Of a stretch of DNA of 64,000 bases, positions 42,680 to 50,571 are shown piece after piece. Position 1 is the stretch's first letter, and each line of letters starts with the position of its first letter. A model generated the notes under the pieces. That model did no database searches. It was given only the letters and a program-made list of their open reading frames with translations, and was not told the origin of the DNA. The position numbers and the translations under genes are program-made. The DNA is from Bacteroidales bacterium (GTDB taxonomy: Bacteria; Bacteroidota; Bacteroidia; Bacteroidales; Rikenellaceae): assembly GCA_910575495.1 (NCBI GenBank), contig CAJTFS010000001.1:186001-250000 (forward strand), read 5' to 3'.

Positions 42680-45106
42680 TCAATCGAAAAAGAGTTCGTC
42701 TTCGTCCACGGTGTCGTCCTCGGGGAAGAGTTCTTCGCCCTCGGCCGCCTGCTTCACCCACCCGCAGTCGTAGCGCGGCATGGAAGCCGGACGTTCGAAC
42801 TTGTCGAAGCGCGAAACGCCGAGCGTGCCGTTGTCGTAGACCGACTTGAGGAATTCGCCCACGATGGGCAGGGCCACGACGCTGCCCTCGCCGCGCGAGA
42901 TGAGGTGCACGGCCTGGTCCTCGCCGCCGACCCAGGCACCGGCGACGATGCGCGGAGCCACGCCGACGAACCACGCGTCGCGGTTCTTGTTGGAAGTGCC
43001 GGTCTTGCCGCCGATCTCCACGCCGTCGAGCCCGAACTGCCACTTGAGCCGGCTGGCCGTACCGCCCGAGACGACGCCCTGCAACATGGAGAGCATGGTG
43101 TAGGCCGTCTGCTCGCCGATGGCGTCCTGCGACTGGGGAATGAACGAAGCGATGACGTTGCCCTGGCGGTCCTCGATGCGGGTGACGAAGATGGCGTCGG
43201 TGTGCACGCCCTGGTTGGCGAAAGTCGAGAAGGCGCTCACCAACTCGAAAACGTTCGACTCGGAGGTGCCGAGACAGAGTGCCGGAACGGGGTCGATGTA
43301 GCTGCGGATGCCCATGTTGTGGATGAAATCGGCCACGGCGGCGGGCTCCTTGGCCTGCTTCATGATCCAGGCCGAGTAGTTGTTGCGGCTCAGAGCGAGA
43401 CCCCACGACAACGGATGCAGCTCGCCCTCCTGCGCCACCTTGCCGGCCTCCTTGGGCGACCAGGCGGTGCCGTTGGCCGTTTCGATGGTCACGGGCAGGT
43501 TGGGCACGGGCGTGCAGGGCGAAAGACCCAGGTGGGCGATGGCGAAGGTGTAGATGAACGGCTTGATGGTGGAGCCGATCTGACGCTTGCCCTGTTTGGC
43601 CATGTCATACTTGAAGTAGCGGAAATTGGGCCCTCCGACGTAGGCCTTGACAAAACCCGTGCGGGGATCGAGCGCCATGAACGAAGCGCGCATGATGCGC
43701 TTGTGGTGGCGGATCGAATCGCGCGGCGTCATGACGGTGTCGCGCTCGCCCCGGAAAGTGAAGACCTTCATGGAACAGGGGCGGTCGAACGACTCCTCGA
43801 TCTCCTTCTCGCGATAGCCTGCCTGCTTCATCTCGCGGTAGCGGTCCGAATAGCGGACGGCATGCTTCATGATCTGCTCGCGCTCGGCACGCGTGGTCTC
43901 GAAAAAGAGCTGCTTGGTGCGTCTGTACTGATCGTCCATCTGCGGCTGGATAACCTCGGCCAGCTGTTTCTGCACGGCCTGCTCGGCGTAGCGCTGCATG
44001 GCGGAGTTGATGGTGGTGTAGATCTTCAGACCGTCGCGGTAGACGTTGTAGGGCGTGCCGTCGGCCTTGCGGTTCTTGTGGCACCAGCCGTAGAGCGGAT
44101 TCTCATCGTATTCCCTGACGGCCTGCTCGTAGTCCCACTCGTTGTAGAACTGGTTGCGGCGCGGCCGCTCGGCATTCATCACCAGGCGCAGCATCTCGCG
44201 GAAATAGGTGGCCGTACCCTCGTTGTGGGAGATGGGCTTGTAGTTGAGCTGGATGGGCAGCGCCGCGATGGAGTCGTACTGCTTGCGGGTGAGCGCGCCG
44301 GCCGCCCGCATGCGCGAGAGCACGAGGTTGCGGCGGGCGAGCGCCCGCTGGGGGTTGCGCACGGGCGAATAGAACGTCGGGGCGTTGACCACGCCGACGA
44401 GCACGGCGGCCTCCTGGACGTTGAGCTCGTGGGGCTCCTTGTTGAAGAAGGTGTGGGCCGCCGACTTGATGCCGAAAGCATTGGACCCGTACTCGACGGT
44501 ATTGAGGTACATGGCGGCGATCTCCTCCTTGGTGTAGTTGTATTCGAGCTTGACGGCCGTGATCCACTCCTTGAACTTCGAGGAGATGAGTTTGGCCGTG
44601 CGGACGATCTTGCCGCGGTTGCGCACCGTGTCGCGCGGGAAGAGGTTTTTGGCCAGCTGCTGGGTGATGGTCGAACCGCCGCCCTGCGAAAGGTTGAACA
44701 TACCCACGGTCTTCACGGCGACGCGGGCGAGCGACGGGATGTCGATGCCCGAGTGGCTGCGGAAACGCACGTCCTCCGTGGAGATGAGGGCCGCGACGAC
44801 GGGCGGCACGTCGTGCCCGCCCAGACGGATGAACTGAGCGGAGTCGCGCGGAAAGAGATCGTCGTACTGGACGTAGGAACGATTCTGTACGAAGAACGAC
44901 CCGATGACCTTGCCGTCCTCGGAGAAGATCTCCGTGGCGAGGTTGCTGCGGGGATTCTCCAGCTCCTCGAACGAAGGCATGCGCCCGAATACGCCCAACG
45001 CCGTGAGCGTGAGCATGACGGCAACCAGAGCGAAAGGCGCGAAAGCCGCGATCCAGATCCATCGTATGGTTTTGGGGTCGATGCCCGTCTGTTTCTTTTT
45101 TGCCAT
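42680..45106 (-). CDS. Penicillin-binding protein 1A (bifunctional GT51/transpeptidase)
   Basis: Class A PBP that polymerises and cross-links peptidoglycan. It has 808 residues. A short cytoplasmic tail and one membrane helix (about 15-38) are followed by the GT51 domain with catalytic Glu111 in STEDVRF and GGSTITQQLAKNLF (143-156). The transpeptidase motifs are Ser512-x-x-Lys in IGSTIKPF, SRNNYSAW, and Lys701 in GGKTGTSNKNRDAWFVG. The tail is Asp/Glu-rich. A -7-like box TATCTTCG (45130-45123, minus strand) lies just before its ATG. The asd gene follows. Confidence 0.97.
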   Translation of the reverse strand: MAKKKQTGIDPKTIRWIWIAAFAPFALVAVMLTLTALGVFGRMPSFEELENPRSNLATEIFSEDGKVIGSFFVQNRSYVQYDDLFPRDSAQFIRLGGHDVPPVVAALISTEDVRFRSHSGIDIPSLARVAVKTVGMFNLSQGGGSTITQQLAKNLFPRDTVRNRGKIVRTAKLISSKFKEWITAVKLEYNYTKEEIAAMYLNTVEYGSNAFGIKSAAHTFFNKEPHELNVQEAAVLVGVVNAPTFYSPVRNPQRALARRNLVLSRMRAAGALTRKQYDSIAALPIQLNYKPISHNEGTATYFREMLRLVMNAERPRRNQFYNEWDYEQAVREYDENPLYGWCHKNRKADGTPYNVYRDGLKIYTTINSAMQRYAEQAVQKQLAEVIQPQMDDQYRRTKQLFFETTRAEREQIMKHAVRYSDRYREMKQAGYREKEIEESFDRPCSMKVFTFRGERDTVMTPRDSIRHHKRIMRASFMALDPRTGFVKAYVGGPNFRYFKYDMAKQGKRQIGSTIKPFIYTFAIAHLGLSPCTPVPNLPVTIETANGTAWSPKEAGKVAQEGELHPLSWGLALSRNNYSAWIMKQAKEPAAVADFIHNMGIRSYIDPVPALCLGTSESNVFELVSAFSTFANQGVHTDAIFVTRIEDRQGNVIASFIPQSQDAIGEQTAYTMLSMLQGVVSGGTASRLKWQFGLDGVEIGGKTGTSNKNRDAWFVGVAPRIVAGAWVGGEDQAVHLISRGEGSVVALPIVGEFLKSVYDNGTLGVSRFDKFERPASMPRYDCGWVKQAAEGEELFPEDDTVDEDELFFD

Positions 45107-45122
45107 AGCAGCTAATTTGGTG

Positions 45123-45130
45123 CGAAGATA
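45123..45130 (-). promoter_or_regulatory. -7-like box of the PBP1A gene
   Basis: TATCTTCG on the minus strand differs from TAnnTTTG at one base and lies 16 bases before the ATG at 45106. The same variant precedes the DUF4435 gene at 49219. Confidence 0.45.
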
Positions 45131-45620
45131 CGGAAAATCGAGTGAAAAACTAAGAATTGAAAATTAAAAATCCCAATCGTACGGTTCGGCGGCGGTGCAG
45201 CGGCTTTCCGAACCGTACGGGCTGCAACCTCAACCGGCAAAAGTCTGCAAGCGTGCCCCGCAGCCACGCCCGAGGAGAACAAAACGCTCCGCACACCCGG
45301 AAAATTGTTTTGCCGCATCGCACGCCCCGGCGGCAGCGCTGCCGCACCCTTCGAGCCGGCACTTTCCGCAGTACAATAGGATTTTCAATGCGCTTATTCG
45401 CAAGGGCGGCCCTCCATTGCCGATTCGGTATTCGGTCTGTCGGTAGAGAGGAGGATTCACGCATGTTTGCGGACCGCGGCCTGCGGAGCACGCCCGGCGA
45501 CAGCCGGATTCTGCGGGCCTCCGCCGGGGGAGGCTGCGGCCCGCGCGGCTCCGAGAGCCGCTGAAAACGGCAGCAAGGAAATTTCGCGTATAAACTCGGT
45601 TTTCACCTCCGGCCGCCCGG
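45131..45620. other. Gene-free interval with a 12-base inverted repeat
   Basis: No convincing gene was seen on either strand. Perfect arms CGTACGGTTCGG (45178-45189) and CCGAACCGTACG (45208-45219) with an 18-base loop lie upstream of the PBP1A promoter region. AAGAATTGAAAATTAAAAAT (about 45150-45170) resembles the A/T-rich dispersed repeats. The remaining GC-rich part up to the end of the barrel gene has only short, non-conserved frames. Confidence 0.55.
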
Positions 45621-48608
45621 TCAGAACGGCAGGCCCACCGATGCCGAGACCCACACCTTGCCGCTGGAAGGACGGTAGCATGAAATCTTGAACGTCGAAG
45701 TGGCCGAAGCGGGCTGCCCGAAGAAGTTGACATCGAAGATCAGATCGCCGCCGACCGACCAGATGCGCCGCCGCACCATGCTGCCGTCCGCGACATCGCG
45801 CGCGGGCCGGTAATCGCGGAACTGGGCGTAGTCGCCGCCGACGTTGACCCGGATGCGCTTGAAGTAGAGCACCGAGGCGATGCCGCCCTCGGGATACCAT
45901 ACGGGAAGCTGGTAGTCGGCCCGGGCGGCCAGGTAGTTGTTCGAAAGGATATCGCCCGAACCGAAGCCGCGGGGAATCAACCGCGAAGAACGGTAGCTCA
46001 GCGGCGCATAGCCCGACGGGAACTTGTAGCCGCCGACCGAAGTCTGGTAGCTGGCCGCGACCTGGAACGAATGGTGCCGCACGAAACCCGGCAGGTAGAA
46101 ACGTGCGTAAGTCGAGACCAGATCGCTGAAATTCTTGTCCGAGGGGTTGAAGGTGTAGCCCGCCGAGAGCGAATAACCCCAGCGCGGCGCGAAATCGCGG
46201 TAGGCCTGCCGCACGTAGTCGGAGAAACCGATGCTGAAAGCCAGCTTGTGGAGTCCTTCGTGGAAGCCGATCCGCTCCAGGTTGGTGATGTTGCCGTCGG
46301 TCCACTCGATGCGTCCCAGGTTGGCGACCATGCCGTTGGAGTAGTTCCAGCCGGTCGAGAGGGTGAGCTGGCGCGAATGGTAGCCGCACTGGAAATAGAG
46401 CGGCAAGGTGGCCGAAAGACCCACGGAGTAGTATTTGTCGGGCGAAAGGCGCTCGGGCGTCACGAAGAATCCGGTCTTTGCATCGTAGGCCGGCAGCATC
46501 CTCGCCTCGTCCCGGCGGAAAGGCGCATAGAAGATCTGGTCGCCGCCGTAGGCCGCGCTCAGATCGAAATGGACGCCCAGGCCGAAGTAGCGCGCCCCGA
46601 GCCGCCAGATGGAACCCTCGCGGCGGTTCCAGCCGTAGGAAGCGTAGGCCTCGGTGTTCGACAGGAGGTTCTGGGAAAGGAGCGTGGCGCCCAGATTGAG
46701 TTCGATGACATGCTCGTCGACGGCAGCGAACGGATCGAACGCCACGGGCATCCAGCTATGGATGTTGATCAGATTGGGTGCCTTGCGGTAACGCCGCGTG
46801 CGGAACTGGCGGCGCTGGAGGGTCGAATCGGCCGACGTGAAAACCACCGTATCGAGGTTGACGACCGGCCACGACCTGCGCGGCGGGTTGACCGCATTGT
46901 CGGGAAGCCGGGCATGGCTCACGGGAATGAGCGCACTGTCGGCCAACGGCTGCACGGCAGGCCGGTAACCGCGCCTGTCGTAGGTCGTGACCAGCACGCT
47001 GCCGTCGGCAGGGGCCGGATCGAAAGAACCGTAATCCGAAGTCGTGATGCGGTATTCGCGGCGGCCGAGCAGATCGAAGCAATGCACCTCGTCCTTGCCC
47101 GACGCGATCGAGCCGTAGTAGAGACGTCCGTTCCCGGCCCTCAGGTCGGAGAGGGTGACGTAGGCGCCCTGCGTGACCGCATGCACCCCCTCGCAGTCGA
47201 TGCGGCCGATCCACATGCCGCTGTCGTCGGTCACAAGCACGTACCACGCCACCGTGGTGTCGTCCCAGGCCAGCCCGTGGATTTCGGCCCGGCGCGGTGC
47301 GGCGAAACGCCGGCGCGAGCCGTCGGATTTCGAGACGACAACGGCATAGGAACCGTCGTAGTTGTACTCCACCCAGCCGGTTCCGCCGTCGCCGGGCGTG
47401 GGATAGAGCACCCGGCGCTCACCGCTCACGGCGCGGGGCCGGCGCTCGGCGAGGTCCATCCTGCAAAGCTGCGAATTGACGCGCTGCTCGAAGAGCTTCG
47501 AACGCCGGTATTCGGTCCACCACACCCGGCCCTCCGCATCCAGCGCCGGGCGCGTGGAGAGCGAACCGACATAAGCCACGAAGCGCTCGGCACCGCTCTC
47601 CCGGTCGATCTCGACGAAGCGTTCGGGCCTGTCGAAGTCATTCTTGAGAACCAGAACCCGCCCGTCGGGCAGCGGGAGAGGCCAGCGGTAGACGGTATAG
47701 TTGTCATCGGGAAGCTCGCGGAGCGGCAAGGCGCTGTCGCCGGTCTTCGGCAGCGAATCCCAACAGGCATGCAGGTTGTCGAAAGTCTCGCGGAAGAGCT
47801 GCGAAACGCTCGTCTTGTAGAACTTGCGCAGAGACACGGCGGTGACGGCAATGACGTAGGGATTGCGCGAACCGTACCAGGCAACCTTGTCCCACACGTT
47901 CTCGCCGTACTTGTCGTAAGCATAGGAACAGAGCTGGTAGCCGAGCTCGTAGTGGTCGGGGACATGCGAGAGGTAGGAACCGCAGAACCACTTGTCGAGG
48001 TTGCGACGCTCGCGGCCGATGTTGCCCATGGCGCGGTAGGCCATGGAGAACGATGGCTGCAATCCGCGGCCGTAGGAGGACATGGCGGTCTCGGTCATGA
48101 CGGCGTCGCCCTCCAGGGCCCAAAGGGGCATGCACAGCAGTCCGATGGTGGAACCCTGCTGCCCGAGGATGTAGCTCAGCACCCGGATGAGGCCCCGGTC
48201 GAGGTTGTTGTACTGCACGGCGTGCCGGTACTCGTGGGCCACCAGCTGCTTGCACCACGGCATGGAGTAGCTGTCGACGGCGGGCGCCGTGAGAAACTCG
48301 ACGCGCTTGGGCAGATACATGACCAACCCGTTGGAACGGAAGTTCTCGGGGTGCATGACGAACGGAATGCGCATGGGGCCGTGGCGGAACCCGAAGCCGA
48401 TGTCGGGCCGGACGCTGCGGATGTAGAAAAGCGTGCGGTCCGCCAGGTCGGAGACCGTGTCGGGATAGATGATCCGCACGTCGGGAGTGCGGACGGTCGA
48501 CCAACGCAGATTCGCGGGATCGGAACCCCAAGTATAGTACTGCGCACGCAGGGACCTCGCTGCCAGCAGGGCGGCGAGCACGAAGAGTATGCGGAGCGTT
48601 CTTTCCAA
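45621..48608 (-). CDS. Exported HExxH metallopeptidase-like / beta-propeller / outer-membrane barrel protein
   Basis: The 995-residue product begins with a signal peptide, MERTLRILFVLAALLAARSL plus RAQ. Residues about 30-270 resemble a peptidase-MA-type gluzincin. The zinc motif is HEYRH (125-129, in LVAHEYRHAVQYNN), and a third-ligand candidate Glu166 is in LWALEGDAVMTE. Residues about 300-640 contain repeated blade-like segments of the TolB/WD propeller kind. From about 660 the sequence is rich in alternating aromatic strands and ends in VSASVGLPF, a C-terminal Phe typical of outer-membrane beta-barrels. It is likely outer-membrane and degradative or processing. The function is unknown. The domain reading is inferred from motifs. 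Confidence 0.7.
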   Translation of the reverse strand: MERTLRILFVLAALLAARSLRAQYYTWGSDPANLRWSTVRTPDVRIIYPDTVSDLADRTLFYIRSVRPDIGFGFRHGPMRIPFVMHPENFRSNGLVMYLPKRVEFLTAPAVDSYSMPWCKQLVAHEYRHAVQYNNLDRGLIRVLSYILGQQGSTIGLLCMPLWALEGDAVMTETAMSSYGRGLQPSFSMAYRAMGNIGRERRNLDKWFCGSYLSHVPDHYELGYQLCSYAYDKYGENVWDKVAWYGSRNPYVIAVTAVSLRKFYKTSVSQLFRETFDNLHACWDSLPKTGDSALPLRELPDDNYTVYRWPLPLPDGRVLVLKNDFDRPERFVEIDRESGAERFVAYVGSLSTRPALDAEGRVWWTEYRRSKLFEQRVNSQLCRMDLAERRPRAVSGERRVLYPTPGDGGTGWVEYNYDGSYAVVVSKSDGSRRRFAAPRRAEIHGLAWDDTTVAWYVLVTDDSGMWIGRIDCEGVHAVTQGAYVTLSDLRAGNGRLYYGSIASGKDEVHCFDLLGRREYRITTSDYGSFDPAPADGSVLVTTYDRRGYRPAVQPLADSALIPVSHARLPDNAVNPPRRSWPVVNLDTVVFTSADSTLQRRQFRTRRYRKAPNLINIHSWMPVAFDPFAAVDEHVIELNLGATLLSQNLLSNTEAYASYGWNRREGSIWRLGARYFGLGVHFDLSAAYGGDQIFYAPFRRDEARMLPAYDAKTGFFVTPERLSPDKYYSVGLSATLPLYFQCGYHSRQLTLSTGWNYSNGMVANLGRIEWTDGNITNLERIGFHEGLHKLAFSIGFSDYVRQAYRDFAPRWGYSLSAGYTFNPSDKNFSDLVSTYARFYLPGFVRHHSFQVAASYQTSVGGYKFPSGYAPLSYRSSRLIPRGFGSGDILSNNYLAARADYQLPVWYPEGGIASVLYFKRIRVNVGGDYAQFRDYRPARDVADGSMVRRRIWSVGGDLIFDVNFFGQPASATSTFKISCYRPSSGKVWVSASVGLPF

Positions 48609-48610
48609 GG

Positions 48611-48958
48611 TCAGCTGCCGGCTTTCTTGCAGCGGTAACCGCTGCGGGTCAGAAGATCGACGACCCGGTCGCGGTGATCGCCCTGGATGATGATTTCACC
48701 CTCCTTGGCAGCCCCGCCGACGCCGCACCGGGTCTTCAACAAACGCGCCAGAGCCTGCAGGTCGTCGTCGCGGCCCACGAAACCGCGCACGAGCGTGACG
48801 ACCTTGCCGCCCCGCTGCTTGCGGTCGAGCCACACGCGCAGCTCCTGCCGCTCGGGAGCGAGCGTCTCGGGCTCCTCGTCGTGCCGGGTCGTATATGCGA
48901 AGTCGGGATCGGTCGAATAGACCATTCCGAGCCGCGATTTCCAGTCGTTGTCAGCCAT
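48611..48958 (-). CDS. SUI1/eIF1-like translation factor (YciH family)
   Basis: The 115-residue protein starts at ATG 48958 (MADNDWKSRLGMVYSTD). The open frame extends upstream without homology. It matches the SUI1/YciH fold with KQRGGKVVTLVRGFVG (about 47-62), LKTRCGVGGAAKEGEIIIQG (74-93) and GDHRDRVVDLL. Bacterial members resemble eIF1 and may influence start-codon selection, although their role in bacteria is not settled. The leader contains CTTTTCACTTTTCACCTT repeats. The large metallopeptidase-barrel gene follows 2 bases after its stop. Confidence 0.92.
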   Translation of the reverse strand: MADNDWKSRLGMVYSTDPDFAYTTRHDEEPETLAPERQELRVWLDRKQRGGKVVTLVRGFVGRDDDLQALARLLKTRCGVGGAAKEGEIIIQGDHRDRVVDLLTRSGYRCKKAGS

Positions 48959-48965
48959 CTTATTC

Positions 48966-48985
48966 AAGGTGAAAAGTGAAAAGTA
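48966..48985. repeat. GTGAAAAG repeat in the leader of the SUI1-like gene
   Basis: AAGGTGAAAAGTGAAAAGTA holds two and a half units of the dispersed repeat. It ends 7 bases upstream of the start codon on the opposite strand. Confidence 0.7.
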
Positions 48986-49194
48986 ACGGTCCGGAGAGGA
49001 GGGGTACTTCCGCCTTGGACAAACCCGGCCCTGCAAGGGAGGGCGGAAAAGCGAAGCAACAGCCCGCGCCGCAACGATGCCACCGGCCGCGACCCGTTCG
49101 CCCGGTCCCGGGACCGCCGGAGAAACTTCCGATGTTGCCGACCGCCGTTTTCTCTCCGAAAAGCAGAAATTAAACACCGAAACGTCACCTGTAT

Positions 49195-49226
49195 TTTGCG
49201 CAAAAATACGAAAATATTTATCTTCG
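49195..49226 (+). promoter_or_regulatory. Promoter almost abutting the DUF4435 start codon
   Basis: TTTG at 49195-49198, a 20-base spacer and TATCTTCG at 49219-49226 (one mismatch to the -7 consensus). The ATG is at 49233, only 6 bases after the box, so transcription should begin at or within a few bases of the start codon. Confidence 0.6.
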
Positions 49227-49232
49227 CATACG

Positions 49233-50315
49233 ATGAAAGCCAAGAAGCACGAAATAAATCTTTCCCGCCGCACGCCGGAATCCGACCGGCTGCCGCGCCC
49301 GCTGCCGGCCGAGCCGGGGCAGCGGCTGGTGCGGGTCTTCGTCGAGGGATACGAAGACGTGGCCTTCTGGCGCGGCATCTTCGACCATTTCCGCAACCCC
49401 TACCTGCGCTTCGAGATCTCGGTGCCCGTGCGCGACGACCTGCCCAAAGGCAAGAAGGTGCTGCTGAACATGATACCCGAGTCGTGCGAGAACCTGCTGC
49501 TGTGCGTCGACTCCGACTTCGACTACCTGTTCGCCGGGCGCACGGCGCAGTCGGCCGAGGTGGCGGGCGCGCGCCACATGTTCCACACCTACGCCTACGC
49601 GACGGAAAACTACCTCTGCTACGCACCCTCGCTGCACAACGTCTGCGTCAAGGCCACGAAGAACGACACGCGCATCTTCGACTTCGTGGCTTTCATGCGC
49701 GACTACTCGTGCACGATCTACCCGCTGTTCGTGTGGTACGCCTACTCGGCCCAGCTCTCCACGGAACACGTGTTCCCGCTCATCGACTTCAAGTCGGCGG
49801 TGCGGCTGGGCTATCTGGACATCGAGGACAACGGCGCCCGCACGCTCGAATGGCTCGCCCGCAACGTGGAGAAGCGCCACCGGCTGCTGTGCCAGCGCAA
49901 TCCGAAGATGATCGAACCGATGAAAGCGTTCGAACTGCTGCTCCGCGAGCGCGGCGTGACCCCCGAGACGACCTATCTTTTCATGCACGGCCACACGCTC
50001 ATGGACAACGTGGTGATGGTGCTGCTCAACTCGGTGTGCGAGAAACTGCGGCAGCTCTCCATCGCCAAGATCAACGCGTCGAAGAAACAGGGCGTGGCCC
50101 TGCGCAACGAAATGGCCAACTACACCAACTCGCTGCGCTCGATCCGCGACGTGCTGCTCGACAACGAGAACTACACGCGCTGTCCGCTCTACAAACGGCT
50201 GCAGCGCGACATCCAGAAATACATCGTCCGCACCATCGTCGGCATGAAACGCAGCGGCGAAATCCGCGACGACTCCTACTGGAACATCATCTCGAAAATG
50301 AAAAGCCCGGAATGA
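49233..50315 (+). CDS. DUF4435 protein with TOPRIM-like motifs
   Basis: The 360-residue protein starts at ATG 49233 (MKAKKHEINLSRRTPESDRL). Further upstream the frame is open but runs through repeats. RVFVEGYEDVAFW (Glu38) and LLLCVDSDFDYLF (Asp93, Asp95, Asp97) match the Glu and DxD motifs of a TOPRIM fold, as expected for DUF4435. The C-terminal half is helical and rich in Arg and Lys. DUF4435 proteins often occur with AAA ATPases in OLD-like nuclease or defence systems. None is adjacent here. A DNA- or RNA-processing role is likely but unproven. Confidence 0.82.
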   Translation: MKAKKHEINLSRRTPESDRLPRPLPAEPGQRLVRVFVEGYEDVAFWRGIFDHFRNPYLRFEISVPVRDDLPKGKKVLLNMIPESCENLLLCVDSDFDYLFAGRTAQSAEVAGARHMFHTYAYATENYLCYAPSLHNVCVKATKNDTRIFDFVAFMRDYSCTIYPLFVWYAYSAQLSTEHVFPLIDFKSAVRLGYLDIEDNGARTLEWLARNVEKRHRLLCQRNPKMIEPMKAFELLLRERGVTPETTYLFMHGHTLMDNVVMVLLNSVCEKLRQLSIAKINASKKQGVALRNEMANYTNSLRSIRDVLLDNENYTRCPLYKRLQRDIQKYIVRTIVGMKRSGEIRDDSYWNIISKMKSPE

Positions 50316-50349
50316 CCCCCGCGCACAGAGACAAGCCGCCTGCAAAAAG

Positions 50350-50389
50350 AAGCCGCAGAAAACAATGCGATCCATGTTTTCTGCGGCTT
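50350..50389. terminator. Bidirectional terminator between DUF4435 and lysC
   Basis: AAGCCGCAGAAAAC pairs perfectly with GTTTTCTGCGGCTT across a 12-base loop, with AAAAAG before it and TTCGATTCTTC after it. It separates the rightward DUF4435 gene from the leftward lysC. Confidence 0.85.
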
Positions 50390-50503
50390 TCGATTCTTCA
50401 TTTTGGCTGCCGCCCGCAAAGCGGCGCTTCTTCATTTCCGGCAGATTCCCGGCATGAATGGTCGGGCAAAGCGAAAAATCCCCATGATCCGGACTCACCC
50501 AAC

Positions 50504-50529
50504 GGCTCCTTCGCTTCGGTCAGCATGAC
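50504..50529. repeat. Single arm of the GTCAT...GAAGCGAAGGA repeat family
   Basis: The minus strand reads GTCATGCTGACCGAAGCGAA followed by GGAGCC, closely related to the arms at 25689-25763. It lies in the 255-base gap that also holds the terminator at 50350. No gene is present there. Confidence 0.7.
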
Positions 50530-50571
50530 GAACGAAACGATTCCGGTGCAGATCGGATACGGACCCCGCCT

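Noticed and set aside
42584-45115. Open frame of 843 codons antisense to the PBP1A gene
   Set aside because: All GT51 and transpeptidase motifs are on the minus strand.
45150-45491. Arg-rich minus-strand frame of 113 codons in the gap before PBP1A
   Set aside because: It crosses the inverted repeat and A/T-rich repeat sequence, has extreme Arg/Cys content and no homology that I can recognise.
46071-48638. Open frame of 855 codons antisense to the metallopeptidase-barrel gene
   Set aside because: The minus-strand product has a signal peptide, HExxH and barrel features. The antisense product has none.
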